A stretch of 64,000 bases of DNA from Symsagittifera roscoffensis (Eukaryota > Xenacoelomorpha > Acoela > Convolutidae): contig NC_087064.1 in assembly GCF_963678635.1 (NCBI RefSeq), forward strand, positions 69,306,123 through 69,370,122, given 5' to 3'. Shown piece after piece: positions 22,864 to 35,065 of the stretch. A model generated the notes under the pieces. The model saw nothing but the letters and a program-made list of their open reading frames with translations. It was not told the DNA's origin and made no database searches. A program made the position numbers and the translations under genes. The stretch's first letter is position 1; every line of letters starts with the position of its first letter.

Positions 22864-25055
22864 ATGCCCGCAGCACTAAAGAGACCTACGCTTGATGAAC
22901 TATACAAACGCTTTAGCGACCTTGACTATACCCAGGTCGATTAGAGGTTGGCGGTGATGTTGAACGCCATCCTACAGTTAGAGGCGCAGGGTGAATGCAG
23001 GGAATCAGCGACAGAAGCTGTCTTGATAGTTGGCTACACTTCGGAGGGGATATCCAATCAAAAGCAGACCCGATGGCTATCCTGGAACAAGGATGGAGGC
23101 GTGAGGGGATTTGATTTGGCAAGAAATCCCGGCTTGAGCAACAACACGGAATATGACACCAGCAAGCCATTGTCGATGATACGGTCTCAACAGACAAAGG
23201 AAGCGTACCCGGACCTTAGTAGCTTGAAAAGAGAACTGGAGAGGCACAGAGGGAACGCGACAAGGCGAACCTTGACAGGGATGGTTCGAAGCTCGAGAGG
23301 GACCAGGCTAACCTGGAAAGAGATCAAGCGATCCTCGAGAGGGATCAGGCGAGGCACGATCTCAACATGATCAATGCGGAATATCAGCAGGAGCAGAGGG
23401 TCCGCGAGAACGAAGCAAACTCTGAGCAGCTGAAATCGGAAATGGAGAAGATTCAGAGGAGACAACGAGAGCTCGCGAGGCAGAAAGAGAAGAGGACTAG
23501 GACGAGGACGACGGAACCAACCGCCACAGGATCGAGACCAGAGTCGCGAATGGAGGTGGATGAGGTTGCTCGGTCCAGTGGCCGATTCAATTTAGACCGA
23601 GCAGCCCTGGAGCACACGAATGAGGGACTGGAGGTGTGGAAACGACCCGAGCCGGTGCCCTCTGTACACAGTCTGGATACACAACCAATACGGCCATTGA
23701 TGGAAGTCACGCTCGCGGGATTTACTCCTAGTTCAACCACAAGCAGTAGCCAAATAGGGTCGAGTTCGTCACGTCTCAAGGAGCTACACGATAGGTTGCA
23801 GTCGAGAACCCGTGACGATTCGATGAGGGAAGAGCGACCTCTCACTTGGAGGGACCATCCGGTCAGGAGTGTGATAATCGCGAGCTACAAGAAGAATACG
23901 GATGGCGCATATCACAAGCACAAACAAATGGATTGGACTACAGCACAACGGGCGAGGAGGGACTGCTTCCATGACGCGGCCTGGGCTGAGTACTTCACTC
24001 AGCCGAGAATACCGGAGGGTGCGGTTCACCTGATCATAGGTTACAGCTTGATACGGGTACTGACGCGAATCCAGTCACACTGGCAGGTTGGAGTCTTGAG
24101 TTTTTCTGGAGCTGCGACGCCGCAGATGTTGGCATCCCTGGAGATGTTGGACATGGTGAAGATGTATCCCGTCACTTTGATGATGGGGACCAATGAATTG
24201 TCCAGGGGAGAGTCAAGAAAGGTGATAAGGTTGCACGAGAAAAAGAGTTGCATTCTTGAGGAGCTGAGAATTTACCTAGACCCCGCGATACTCACCATCT
24301 GTACTGTTCCGTACAACATGAAGTTTGACCAACACGCGCGATAGATGAATGGGAAGACGCGCAATATCAACGAAGTAATCAGACAGATTAAGCAAAAAAG
24401 CGTACTCCCCGTGAGATTACTAGATGTGGCCGAACTGATGGAGCGCTCCCTTCCGGACGATGCGTCCTCGGACGGCATCCACTTTGATAGGCCCAAGGGC
24501 ACTGAGTGGCTGAATGGTGTCTTCCAGAGGCACATAAACTTGCTAGAGTTGGACCTGCTGGAAACGGCCCAGCTTACCTTTGGTCTACCCCCGATACCTC
24601 CTTTCTTTGCCCCTAGACCCCTATCCAGCCGTCTAGGAGCGAGAGTCGACTCGAGAGACAGCTCAAGGAGCAGCCAGACCAGACAACCGGGATCCACGCC
24701 GGTGGAAGCTGAAGAGGCGGAATCATCCACGCCCCAAAGTTCGTTGGTGTCTTGGGTGGTGGTGGTGGACAACAAGAGGGTGGAGAAACCGGCAGGGGCG
24801 AGCAAAACCCGATATCTGGAGAGGGTAAAAGAGTTGGATCTGGAGGATTTGGAATGCAGGCAGAGATTGGCAAGGACAATGGAGACAGCGGACTTGACTG
24901 GGATCCCGCTGAAAACGATAATGGGACCAATCAACTATAGCCGACTTAAGCAATTGGGGAGTCCAGGACTCGTAGTGGAACCTCCCAAACATCGAACAAG
25001 CATCGATCAGGGTGACAACTCCCGCACAGTTGAGAGTGTTGGAGAAGTTGCTTGA
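22864..25055 (+). pseudogene. element 1 accessory protein with SGNH/GDSL-hydrolase-like domain
   Basis: Starts at ATG 22864 (MPAALKRPTLDELYKRFSDL). It is broken by a TAG near 22942, a frameshift near 23243 and a TAG at 24342-24344; remaining pieces are 22948-23370, 23367-24344 and 24345-25055. N-terminal third: a coiled coil with LERDQAN-type repeats (about 23240-23500). Then a Ser/Thr-rich linker. Then an SGNH fold signature: block I IIGYSLIRVL (Ser at 24045-24047; GDS has become GYS), GAATPQML, block III LMMGTNEL (Asn 24192-24194), and block V DGIHFDRP (Asp 24471-24473, His 24480-24482). SGNH enzymes cleave ester bonds in lipids or sugars. The TAG falls between blocks III and V. Such domains are known from some non-LTR and LTR elements, where their role is unsettled. 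Confidence 0.7.
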
Positions 25056-26575
25056 GCCGAAACACATCCTGATGCCGCATACGAGGGTTCAAAGCTAGCT
25101 GATGATCCGAGATATGGTAAACCCTGCGGAAGCTCACAGTTGGCCAAGACGTTGGCAGTATATGATCGATCGGATCCAGGAGCTGCAAGAGTAATCATCG
25201 TAGCGGGCTCAGATTTCTGCTGCCCGGTGCAGAAATGAATCAGATGCTGACCCTGGTGGTGGCAATCAAGTCGGAGATGCCTTGCGAGCCGGAACTGCTA
25301 CTGTTTCCAGGAATGAACGACCACTTGCATGCGGCAGGGCTTCTGGAGCACCTGAAGGGCGAGGCACCAACGCCCAAGAAGATCTGGGAAGCGATCGAGA
25401 CATTGTTTGCCGCAATGAATGAGGTACAGGAGTCGGTGGTTTCTTGATTCGGACCCAGGGCAAGAGTGGCATTCACGACGTCACCGGATTACGCGAGTAT
25501 GCCGCCTGCTTTGCAGTTTGTGTATGCTATATTGATCTTGATAGCGGAAGGTAACGCGTGGCGGGTACTGATGGCAGCCCCCAATCGCGGGCTGGAGCCG
25601 ACGAACTTGAGACTTCTTAAGTCGGAGCTGGCAGCGGCCTGGGCGGATGTGTCTCATGCCTTAAGAGGATTCTACAAATTGGCGGACGTTCTCATCGCAT
25701 TGGATGAGATTCTCTTACTTGAAATTTCGAATCTCGCTCGGCAATTGAAATTTAGTCCGGGGATAAGGGACACTCACCCGATATTAAGCCAATTGACAGC
25801 CAGCCTGTGGTTTCGAAGCATGGATCTGATGAGCACGAGTTCCACCAGCAAGGCGAGGGGACCAAGCAATGAAAGAAAGAACGTGACCGCGGCCGAAAAA
25901 CAGTTGGAATCGATGGCATACCGTCTAACGCAAGAGAGAAGCAGGTGGCCGTTTCTGACCCCAAGGCTCGAGAATGCCACGAACAAGACGCGGGAGAATG
26001 CCCACCTATCGTCAAGCAGATATGGGAGTTTCTTGAGGGGCAGCTAGAAGTGGCAGAGAGCAGAGATATGACGGTGGAAGATTTGTCAAAGCGACGAATG
26101 AAGTCACCGTTGGGGGATTCTGGAGGGAACACGCAAAGGCCGAACTGAAGTCGAGGAAGAATCATGAGATTTTGAGATTCTTGAGCCCCCCTTGGGAGGA
26201 GAGGTACATGGCCAAATTGTTCTATGTGAAGGATACCATCTTCGATGCGTTCGTGCAGGAATTGCTGAACACGCCAATAAATCTCTTGTTGGCCCTGTAC
26301 ATGGTCTACCCCAGGTATCTGTTCAACATGGGTCCGGCCTACATGTTCAGTAGGGGCGTGGAATCACTCCGAATTGATGGATATTTGAAGCTAGTGCTTT
26401 TGACCCACGGGAAACTGACGGAGTTTCATCAATTGATGAAGTATGGAGAACTTCTGTCGATGGGGAAGACTCGCCCAAGTGCGGAAACCTACTCGTATAA
26501 GTGCACGGCCGGGATGAAGACGTTGATGGTGGAGTATCTCTTGATGCAAAACCGATACTTGGCAGGCGGATAAAG
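25056..26575 (+). pseudogene. element 1 accessory ORF, unknown, broken
   Basis: Coding-like sequence continues in shifting frames. Pieces: KLADDPRYG... with VIIVAGSDFCC (about 25090-25220), LLLFPGMNDHLHAAGLLEHL (about 25290-25350), then 25466-26047 in the same frame after a TGA at 25445-25447, then 25945-26148 and 26172-26573. The GSDF and GMNDH blocks loosely echo SGNH blocks I and III, so a second degenerate hydrolase-like domain is possible but unproven. The rest is helical with short hydrophobic segments (LLLALYMVYPRYLF) and resembles nothing I can name. It leads directly into the triplicated block. Confidence 0.45.
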
Positions 26576-26613
26576 GAATCCCAAGACGAAAGAAGAATTG
26601 AAGGAGGCGAATG

Positions 26614-29600
26614 GAGGCATGCCTCTCTTGACTGATCTGTGTCTGGCCATGAAATCTGACCCACTAGGGATGATCAGGGGGCTGGGTAAGGTTGTGACCT
26701 GTATCTTTGGGCCGGCGGTAAAATACGCCTTTCCTGATCCGCTCGTGGCGGCATACCGGAAATCTGTGGTGCACGTGAGATTGATAAGTGTGCTAGATGG
26801 GACAGCGCTGAACTGATGCAGACAGGAAGAGTTGAGGGCACGAATGAGCGACACGGTGCTCTTCGGGAAGGTGGAGGATCCAGAGTTGATGGTATTCAAC
26901 TTCCGGGGACAATTTCAGTGCAGAATGGGGAGGAAATGTGAGGGTCACACAGGATTTCACCACACAGGAGCTACTGCAGGATTTGATTGGAGATGACTGG
27001 GCGAACACAGCCACACCACCCCTGGGGTCCCATTTGGAATTACCTCTGACGATTGAGACTTCTAACATGGGGATGAAACTCTTGAGCGCAGAAGAAAGCA
27101 AAAGGAACGATTTTGAAGGCAACAACTGGATGTTCCTAGACACTCCAGATGAGAAAACGTGGCGAGAGTTTTCGAGCGAGTTTAACCAGAAAGTGAAGAG
27201 CGAGACTAAGCCGAAGGACTTCAAAGAGGAGTTGTGGGACACTGTGGTGAAGTTCGGGGAACCGGTCTTGATGGGTACCGGACTGGACAAAAGCAAGAGA
27301 AGAGCTATTGAGCAAGATGGTCAAGCTGAGGGAAGAAGAGCAGGAGACCAAAGATGACGCATGTAACGACAGCTCTACTCTGAACCAAAAAAATGATGGT
27401 AAAATGATTAAGGTTGAAAGGGATGATACGAATAAGACCAGTGATATGATTAAAGATATTAATATTCTTAAGGTTCGAGAAGGGGGGAGGAGGCAAGAGT
27501 TGGAAAGGCTGGACCGGGAAAAAGAAGTCGAATCAGTGATGATAGTGGCAACGCCCCCAAGTTAAGGGATAAGGTCTCGGAAGAGGAGAAGGGAGACAGA
27601 AGAGTTGAGTAGTCCCTCGGCGGACGCAGATTCTGAAAAGAATCTGAAGGAGACGGCTCCCATGATTTTAGCGCGATGGAAGACAGCGGCTTACAAGGCC
27701 AGCTCCGCACCAAGAAAGCTGGCCGAAGTGATGGAGGGAATGGAAGTCTCGACGAGCTCGGCAACGGAGGAAGACTACCGACCTCAGTATGCAAACACCA
27801 AAAGGGGTTCGACGAGTGGACAAACGTGGGAAGTGGACGTTGGCAAAGAATAGCTCTCGACTGAGCACCAGGCTACTGGGAAACAAGTAGCTAGCGACCC
27901 TCCTGAGAGAAACGCAACGAGGAATACAGCTCGACCTTGGTGGGTGGCTCTGGAGACCAAGAAGGAACTGGAAGATTGCCTGAAGAAACTCGATTGTGGA
28001 GTGTCCCGCAAGCGTCGAAATTGGGCTACCCAACAAAAAGCTGAGTTGGAGTTGGGAAATCAGCTGAAACGAAATTTGAATCCCCTAGGAGCGGACAAGC
28101 AAGAAATCCTGAGAATTCCGGCATGGAAGGGAAGTTTTGACCCAGTAAAAAAAGAGTTGGAGATGATACTTGAGCGAGAAGTTTTGCCCACCACTGTCCC
28201 CGAGTTCCCGATGATCAGAAGAATAACCCTGGGGATGAACAGCCCACTGGTGGTCCCATCCCTACACGCGAGAGCCACGGTGGAGAAACAGCAGAGCGAG
28301 TTCACGGACGGTTGGGATCCCTCGTTTATGGGATACTCAGCCGCAGTTTATTTCCACACGTGTTACATCAAGATAAATTCGTGGACGACACAAGCAAAGA
28401 AGATGACAGGCTCAATGCCCCCGAAGTTCGAGGTTCGGGATATCTTGAGGACACTCAATCAGGCATGCCTATCTTGACTGATCTGTGTCTGGCCATGGTA
28501 TCTGACCCACTAGGGATGATCAGGGGGCTTGGTGAGCTTGTGACCTGCATCTATGGGCCGGCGGTAACATACGCCTTTCCTGATCCGCTCGTGGCGGCAT
28601 ACCGGAACTCTGTGGTGCAAGTGAGCTTGATAAGTGTGCTAGATGGGACAGCGCTGAACTGGTGCAGACAGGAAGAGTTTAGGGCACGAATGAGCGACAC
28701 GGTGCTCTTGGGGAAGGTGGAGGATCCAGAGTTGATGGTATTCAACTTCCGGGGACAATTGCAGTGCAGATTGGGGAGGAAACGTAAGGGTCCCAGTGAA
28801 GCCTACACCAAATTCTGGAATTTGAATCCCCTAGCAGCGGACAAGCAAGAAATCTTGAGAATCCCGGCATGGAAGGGAAGTTTTGACCCGGTAAAGAGTG
28901 CAGATGACTGGGCGAACACAGCCACATCACCCCTGGGTCCCCTCGCAAGGATTTGTAATTACCTCTGACGAGTGAGACTTCTAACATGGGGATGAAACTC
29001 TTGAGCGCAGAAGAAAGCAAAAGGAACGCTTTCGAAGGCAACAACTGGATGTTCCTAGACACTCCAGATGAGAAAACGTGGCGAGAGTTTTCGAGCGAGT
29101 TTAACCAGAAAGTGAAGAGCGAGACTAAGCCGAAGGACTTCAAAGAGGAGTTGTGGGACACTGTGGTGAAGTTCGGGGAACCGGTCTTGATGGGTACCGG
29201 ACTGGACAAAAAGCGAGAGAAGAGCTATTGAGCAAGATGACCAAGCTGAGGGAAGAAGAGCAGGAGACCAAAGATGACGCATGTAACGACAGCTCTACTC
29301 TGAACAAAAAAACTGATGGTAAAATGATTAAGGTTGAAAGGGATGATACGAATAAGACCAGTAAGGGGGGAGGAGGCAAGAGTTGGAAAGGCTGGACCGG
29401 GAAAAAGAAGTCGAATCAGTGATGATAGTGGCAACGCCCCCAAGTTAAGGGATAAGGTCTCGGAAGAGGAGAAGGGAGAGATAAGAGTTGAGTAGTCCCT
29501 CGGCGGACGCAGATTCTGAAAAGAATCTGAAGGAGACGGCTCCCATGATTTTAGCGCGATGGAAGACAGCGGCTTACAAGGGCAGCTCCGCACCAAGGAA

Positions 29601-32600
29601 GCTGGCCGAAGTGATGGAGGGAATGGAAGTCTCGACGAGCTCGGCAACGGAGGAAGACTACCGACCTCAGTATGCAAACACCAAAAGGGGTTCGACGAGT
29701 GGACAAACGTGGGAAGTGGACGTTGGCAAAGAATAGCTCTCGACTGAGCAACAGGCTACTGGGAAACAAGTAGCTAGCGACCCTCCTGAGAGAAACGCAA
29801 CGAGGAATCAAGCTCGATCTTGGTGGGTGGCTCTGGAGACCAAGAAGGAACTGGAAGATTGCCTGAAGAAACTCGATTGTGGAGTGTCCCGCAAGCGTCG
29901 AAATTGGGCTACCCAACAAAAAGCTGAGTTGGAGTTGGGAAATCAGCTGAAACGAAATTTGAATCCCCTAGGAGCGGACAAGCAAGAAATCCTGAGAATC
30001 CCGGCATGGAAGGGAAGTTTTGACCCAGTAAAAAAGAGTTGGAGATGATACTTGAGCGAGAAGTTTTGCCCACCACTGTCCCCGAGTTCCCGTTGATCAG
30101 AAGAATAACCGTGGGGAAGAACAGCCCACTGGTGGTCCCATCCCTACACGCGAGAGCCACGGTGGAGAAACAGCAGAGGGAGTTCACGGACGGTTGGGAT
30201 CCCTTGTTTATTGGATACTCAGCCGCAGTTTATTTCCACACGTGTGACATCAAGATAAATTCGTGGACGACACAAGCAAAGAAGATGACATGCTCAATGC
30301 CCCCGAAGTTCGAGGTTCGGGATATCTTGAGGACACTCAATCAGGCATGCCTATCTTGACTGATCTGTGTCTGGCCATGGTATCTGACCCACTAGGGATG
30401 ATCAGGGGGCTTGGTGAGCTTGTGACCTGCATCTATGGGCCGGCGGTAACATACGCCTTTCCTGATCCGCTCGTGGCGGCATACCGGAACTCTGTGGTGC
30501 AAGTGAGCTTGATAAGTGTGCTAGATGGGACAGCGCTGAACTGGTGCAGACAGGAAGAGTTTAGGGCACGAATGAGCGACACGGTGCTCTTGGGGAAGGT
30601 GGAGGATCCAGAGTTGAAGGTATTCAACTTCCGGGGACAATTGCAGTGCAGAATGGGGAGGAAACGTGAGGGTCCCATTGAAGCGTACACCAAATTCTGG
30701 AGTTTGAACCCCCTGCAGCGGACAAGCAAGAAATCTTGAGAATCCCGGCATGGAAGGGAAGTTTTGATCCGGTAAAGAAAGAGTTGGAGATGATAATTGA
30801 GCGAGCAGTTTTGCCCACCACTGTCCTTGAGTTCCCGATAATCAGAAATATGACCCTGGAGATGAACAGCCCGCTGGTGGTACCATCCCTACACGCGAGA
30901 GCCACGGTGCAGAAACAGCAGAAGGAGTTCACGGACGGTTGGATCCCTTGTTTTTTGGATACTCAGCCGCAGTTTATTTCCACACGTGTGACATCAAGAT
31001 AAATTCGTGGACGACACAAGCAAAGAAGATGAGAGGCTCACTGCCCCCGAAGTTCGAGGTTCGGGATATCTTGAGGACACTCGATCAGGCTAGGCTTGAG
31101 ATCATGCTGCCGATTTGGGACGATGGAAGAATGATCGTGGAGGAGGGACACATTGCTCTGAAGGACGAGATGAAGTTCGCCACGAGGAAATATCGAGCAC
31201 CTTACGGACTGGAGCAGCTAGAAATGAAGCAAGAGGAAAAGGAGCTAGATGCGGCAGGCCCCTTATATGTAGCCCTCACGGAATACAAGAAGCTGGATCC
31301 AGCAACACTCTCACCCCTATCGGTGGGCATCCCTGGAGACATGAGTAGTGGTCCCGTGGAGAATAGGTTCAGAGATGCACTTGATAAAGAACGAGCTGAA
31401 TCAGAAGAAAGGGAGAGTATGGATGAGACTCTAAGTGAAACGGGAGAAGAAATGGAGTTGGGGAACACGCCAGAGCAGAACCCAGCTGAAAGGGATTTCA
31501 CCACACAGGAGCTACTGCAGGATTTGATTGGAGATGACTGGGCGAACACAGCCACACCACCCCTGGGGTCCCCTCGCAAGGATTTGGAATTACCTCTGAC
31601 GATTGAGACTTCTAACATGGGGATGAAACTCTTGAGCGCAGAAGAAAGCAAAAGGAACGCTTTTGAAGGCAACAACTGGATGTTCCTAGACACTCCAGAT
31701 GAGAAAACGTGGCGAGAGTTTTCGAGCAAGTTTAACCAGAAAGTGAAGAGCGAGACTAAGCTGGAGGACTTCAAAGAGGAGTTGTAGGACACTGTGGTGA
31801 AGTTCGGGGAACCAGTCTTGATGGGTACCGGACTGGACAAAAAGCGAGAGAAGAGCTATTGAGCAAGATGGTCAAGCTGAGGGAAGAAGAGCAGGCGACC
31901 AAAGATGACGCATGTAACGACAGCTCTACTCTGAACAAAAAAACTGATGGTAAAATGATTAAGGTTGAAAGGGATGATAAGAATAAGACCAGTGATATGA
32001 TTAAAGATATTAATTTTCTTAAGGTTCGAGAAGGGGGGAGGAGGTAAGAGTTGGAAAGGCTGGACCGGGAAAAAGAAGTCGAATCAGTGATGATAGTGGC
32101 AACGCCCCCAAGTTAAGGGATAAGGTCTCGGAAGAGGAGAAGGGAGACAGAAGAGTTGAGTAGTCCCTCGGCGGACGCAGATTCTGAAAAGAACCTGAAG
32201 GAGACGGCTCCCATGATTTTAGCGCGATGAAAGACAGCGGCTTACAAGGGCAGCTCCGCACCAAGGAAGCTGGCCGAAGTGATGGAGGGAATGGAAGTCT
32301 CGACGAGCTCGGCAACTGAGGAAGACTACCGACCTCAGAAGGCAAACACCAAAAGGGGTTCGACGAGTGGACAAACGTGGGAACTGGACGTTGGCAAAGA
32401 ATGGCTCTCGACTGAGCACCAGGCTACTGGGAAACAAGTAGCTAGCGACCCTCTTGAGAGAAACGCAACGAGGAATACAGCTCGACCTTGGCGGATGGCT
32501 CTTGAGACCATGAAGGAACTCGAAGATTGCCTGAAGAAATTCGATTGTGGAGTGTCCAGCAAGCGTCGAAATTGGGCTACCCAACAAAAAGCTGAAACGA
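26614..32600 (+). repeat. triplicated block of accessory coding sequence
   Basis: Three head-to-tail copies of one coding segment. Markers: the start ggcatgcc recurs at 26616, 28462 and 30343; the MGMKLLSAEESKRN segment at 27067, 28986 and 31617; the GSFDPVKKELEMI segment near 28135, 30020 and 30765. Copies are very similar but differ by substitutions and internal deletions: the first skips the middle of the unit near 26940, the second near 28900, and the third is most complete (30343-32600). At both internal junctions the sequence runs from the DILRTL region straight into ggcatgcctatcttg, with AGGC shared by both partners. Coding meaning is lost in many places. Confidence 0.88.
30939..31787 (+). 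CDS. best-preserved accessory ORF piece in the third copy, unknown
   Basis: 282-codon open piece, the longest in the triplicated block. It runs through DILRTLDQARLEIMLPIWDD, KYRAPYGLEQLEMK, an acidic Glu-rich middle (SEERESMDETLSETGEEMEL), and TTQELLQDLIGDDWANTA to a TAG at 31785-31787. The other copies have TGG at that TAG, so the stop is a recent point change. No membrane segment or known motif. It is an internal part of a larger ancestral accessory protein of unknown role; its ATG is probably not the real start. Confidence 0.45.
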   Translation: MDPLFFGYSAAVYFHTCDIKINSWTTQAKKMRGSLPPKFEVRDILRTLDQARLEIMLPIWDDGRMIVEEGHIALKDEMKFATRKYRAPYGLEQLEMKQEEKELDAAGPLYVALTEYKKLDPATLSPLSVGIPGDMSSGPVENRFRDALDKERAESEERESMDETLSETGEEMELGNTPEQNPAERDFTTQELLQDLIGDDWANTATPPLGSPRKDLELPLTIETSNMGMKLLSAEESKRNAFEGNNWMFLDTPDEKTWREFSSKFNQKVKSETKLEDFKEEL

Positions 32601-33560
32601 ACTTGGCAAAATCTGCTGCGGGAATACTTCGAAGAGGCGATGAGAACACCCTCGTCCGCGTTACCAATCATGGCAAATCCTTTTGTCAGGACGGCAGGAC
32701 AACTGATGTTCGCATGGAGCCTGGTGGGAATAGAACTAGAGGTGTTGACCTCACATGATAAATTGAAGTTGGGCAGCAAGAGTCTAGAGGTTTATCAAAT
32801 GCTGGTACAGCATATCGCCAGAGATAACTTTGATTTGAGTCTAGCGAGGAGAAAAGATGCCACTTGTTTCTTGAGGTGAATAATGTCAGTGATGACTGAG
32901 AGCACCGTCCAAACGTGTCATCAAAAGGCTACGGGAAGTAGAACGATGGAGAGGAGAATCTCCACGGTCATCCTGAATATGTACCAAAGTACTGGAATCA
33001 AGAAGGAAGATGGCTCCAGACAATCTCTAGAGAGTCACGGGAAACTTGACGAAATACGGAGACTTTAAACTAAGAAGTTCGAAGAGGGGCATGACGTGCA
33101 TCGTAATTTAGCCCTGGCTGGAAACTATTTGAAACCCAGCAAACGGGGGGAATATCAATATGTGTCTGGAGTGATGGGGATAGCATACAACCCTTTCTTG
33201 AATTCAGAGGTCGGGAATGCCCACAAGAAGTTTGAAGTGACAGAGCTGTTGAAGTTTTGAACAGAAAAGATAATTGAAGTTGACCCAGTGGAAAGAGAAA
33301 GTCCGAGCCTTGGCCTGATACTTGAGAAGATGCCAGAGGTGATTAGTGTACCGCGCTCGAACAAGAGGGTAGAACTGATGATGGCAAATGGAAACGGCAT
33401 GCTGATCATGAATCTGGGGACGGTTTGGAAGTTGTTGATGCCTTCCTGGTGCCCACATCCCCATGCAAGCCTGATAGAAGAAGTCACGGAGCGAGTGAGA
33501 CTGTCGCCGACGAAGGAAGAAGACTTTGGAACTCTGAATATGGTACACTAGCTGATCATA
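32601..33560 (+). pseudogene. element 1 accessory region after the triplication, fragmentary
   Basis: Pieces in several frames: 32547-32879 (with FEEAMRTPSSALPIMANPFV and LEVYQMLVQHIARDNFDLSL), 32883-33068, about 33070-33260 (KFEEGHDVHRNLALAGNYLK) and 33288-33551 (SPSLGLILEKMPEVISVPRS). Sequence character matches the preceding accessory ORFs. No domain recognised. Likely the broken C-terminal half of the same large protein. Confidence 0.4.
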
Positions 33561-33587
33561 CCCCACAGTAAGGAGTCGGGAGAAACC

Positions 33588-34019
33588 GTGAACAAGCTAG
33601 AGGGGTCAACGAAGAAGATGGAACCCGGTAGTTGTCTCGATCTGACGTCTGGAGGTAGAGAACATTCTTGCGATGGACCATCATGTGTCAGGATACAGTC
33701 CTTTCAGAAAGAAGGTGTGGCCAATTGGTTTGGCGACATCACAGAGGAAGAGAAGAGTGAAGTACAGATAGTGGCTGAGTGTTACACGAACACTACTGTA
33801 AATATAGCAACGGCGTTGGGGTTTTTCTCAAGGATGTGCAGTTTGCAATCACTGGAGATGCTTCAGACCGAGCACCACTTGGTGACGGCGTTGAGCGTGG
33901 AGTCTTGGCCTGGAGCGCTACAAATAACCCAGAAGCACATCAGGGGGTGGAAGATGGGTCAGGAGGTGGAAATGGGGTTTCCCGTGAGTGAAGCCTACAG
34001 TTTGCCAGGGAACGCGTAG
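33588..34019 (+). CDS. element 1 accessory ORF piece, 143 aa, unknown
   Basis: Open piece of 143 codons with SGGREHSCDGPSCVRI and a helical middle (EEEKSEVQIVAECYTNT). No signal peptide, membrane segment or known motif. It ends at TAG 34017-34019 shortly before the next piece. Probably a fragment of a once longer frame. Confidence 0.35.
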   Translation: MNKLEGSTKKMEPGSCLDLTSGGREHSCDGPSCVRIQSFQKEGVANWFGDITEEEKSEVQIVAECYTNTTVNIATALGFFSRMCSLQSLEMLQTEHHLVTALSVESWPGALQITQKHIRGWKMGQEVEMGFPVSEAYSLPGNA

Positions 34020-34048
34020 TCCCTAGTGGGATCGGTCATGGCCAATCT

Positions 34049-35065
34049 GTGTGGAAGCCACTATCCACTACACATGCATTGGTGGAGGTATCCAGCCAGA
34101 GGATACTAATCGACAAAGCCTTCTCGGTGCCCAAGTGCGTACGCCTGGCTCGGATGTCGCATCAATCGCACAGACTGTTGAGGAAGATCCTGGGGACTGT
34201 ACCGAGGGAGCAAAGAGATAGCTCGAGTGAGATCTGGGGAGAAGAACTTTTGAGTCTAGAAGGTGACAACACGAGTGACTTGGAGAGACAGAACACGATC
34301 GGGAAGCCGATGAACAGTACTCCAGCCATGGAGGAGAATGATGTGACGCACGAAAAAATGGAGCTGGAACCTCTGCTTGAAGCTTCGGGCGAACGGAACC
34401 TCCGGAGTATAAACCCCACACATGGGGAATGCCCGTGCCACTGTCTGGCACAAACGGTTTGGTATCCGGAGCATTCAAATCTCTGCTTGATATGGGACTT
34501 GGAGGAAGTCAGGTCAATCGGATTACCCGACCATCAGCAGAAGGTGACCCTGCTGGTAGTGAGTTCAATGCTGGCGTTGCGATGGATGGAAGAAAACGTG
34601 ACGACTTATCGAGAATGGAAGGCACCGACAGCGGAATCGATACACGCCATTGATTACAGCAGGAGGCTTGAGTTGTTTGAGACTGCGTGCAAGGTATTCG
34701 CTATACCAATGGAGGTCAGACACGTGTGGAGCCGCATAAGATTCCTCCCATGGTTTCGAGCGACCTTGACGTCTTGGTTATACGCGGTGACGGAGGATCA
34801 CATGGAGAAGCATCAAGAAGAATATCGACAGTTCCAGGCTGAGATAGGGCCGGAAGCTTTCAAAAGACCCTTGCTGACCCATCGTAATGCAATCACAACA
34901 GGATGGAAACGAGTTAGTAGGGTGTCTAGAGATAACACCAAGGCGAGGGAGGCAATATTGGAAGAGGATTTAGCGAATCAACTACACAACTCTTTTTGCC
35001 TGAACAGGGAATCTAAAGTAAAGGGTTTGCCGAACCAAGCAAAGAGATTACAAGAACAGAGGTAG
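34049..35065 (+). CDS. element 1 last accessory ORF, 338 aa, unknown
   Basis: 338 codons, the longest intact frame in the distal accessory region. The second half is the most protein-like: LALRWMEENVTTYREWKAPT, LELFETACKVFAIPMEVRHV, RFLPWFRATLTSWLYAVTED, then a basic helical tail. The first half may be partly out of frame, since an alternative frame at 34429-34653 also looks coding. No family recognised. It ends about 550 bases before the 3' LTR. Confidence 0.4.
   Translation: MWKPLSTTHALVEVSSQRILIDKAFSVPKCVRLARMSHQSHRLLRKILGTVPREQRDSSSEIWGEELLSLEGDNTSDLERQNTIGKPMNSTPAMEENDVTHEKMELEPLLEASGERNLRSINPTHGECPCHCLAQTVWYPEHSNLCLIWDLEEVRSIGLPDHQQKVTLLVVSSMLALRWMEENVTTYREWKAPTAESIHAIDYSRRLELFETACKVFAIPMEVRHVWSRIRFLPWFRATLTSWLYAVTEDHMEKHQEEYRQFQAEIGPEAFKRPLLTHRNAITTGWKRVSRVSRDNTKAREAILEEDLANQLHNSFCLNRESKVKGLPNQAKRLQEQR

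Noticed and set aside
14355-29919. Hydrophobic or Ser/Leu-rich minus-strand ORFs inside element 1
   Set aside because: Complements of Glu/Lys-rich plus-strand coding sequence; typical shadows.
26614-31787. G-to-A hypermutation of element 1 (TGG to TGA/TAG between copies, Asp to Asn changes)
   Set aside because: Comparison of the three internal copies shows mixed substitution types, not a G-to-A excess.
13981-35065. Frequent CTTGAG(T) string through element 1 as a regulatory motif
   Set aside because: Explained by Leu-Ser/Leu-Glu codon use and by the leader repeat; no fixed spacing.
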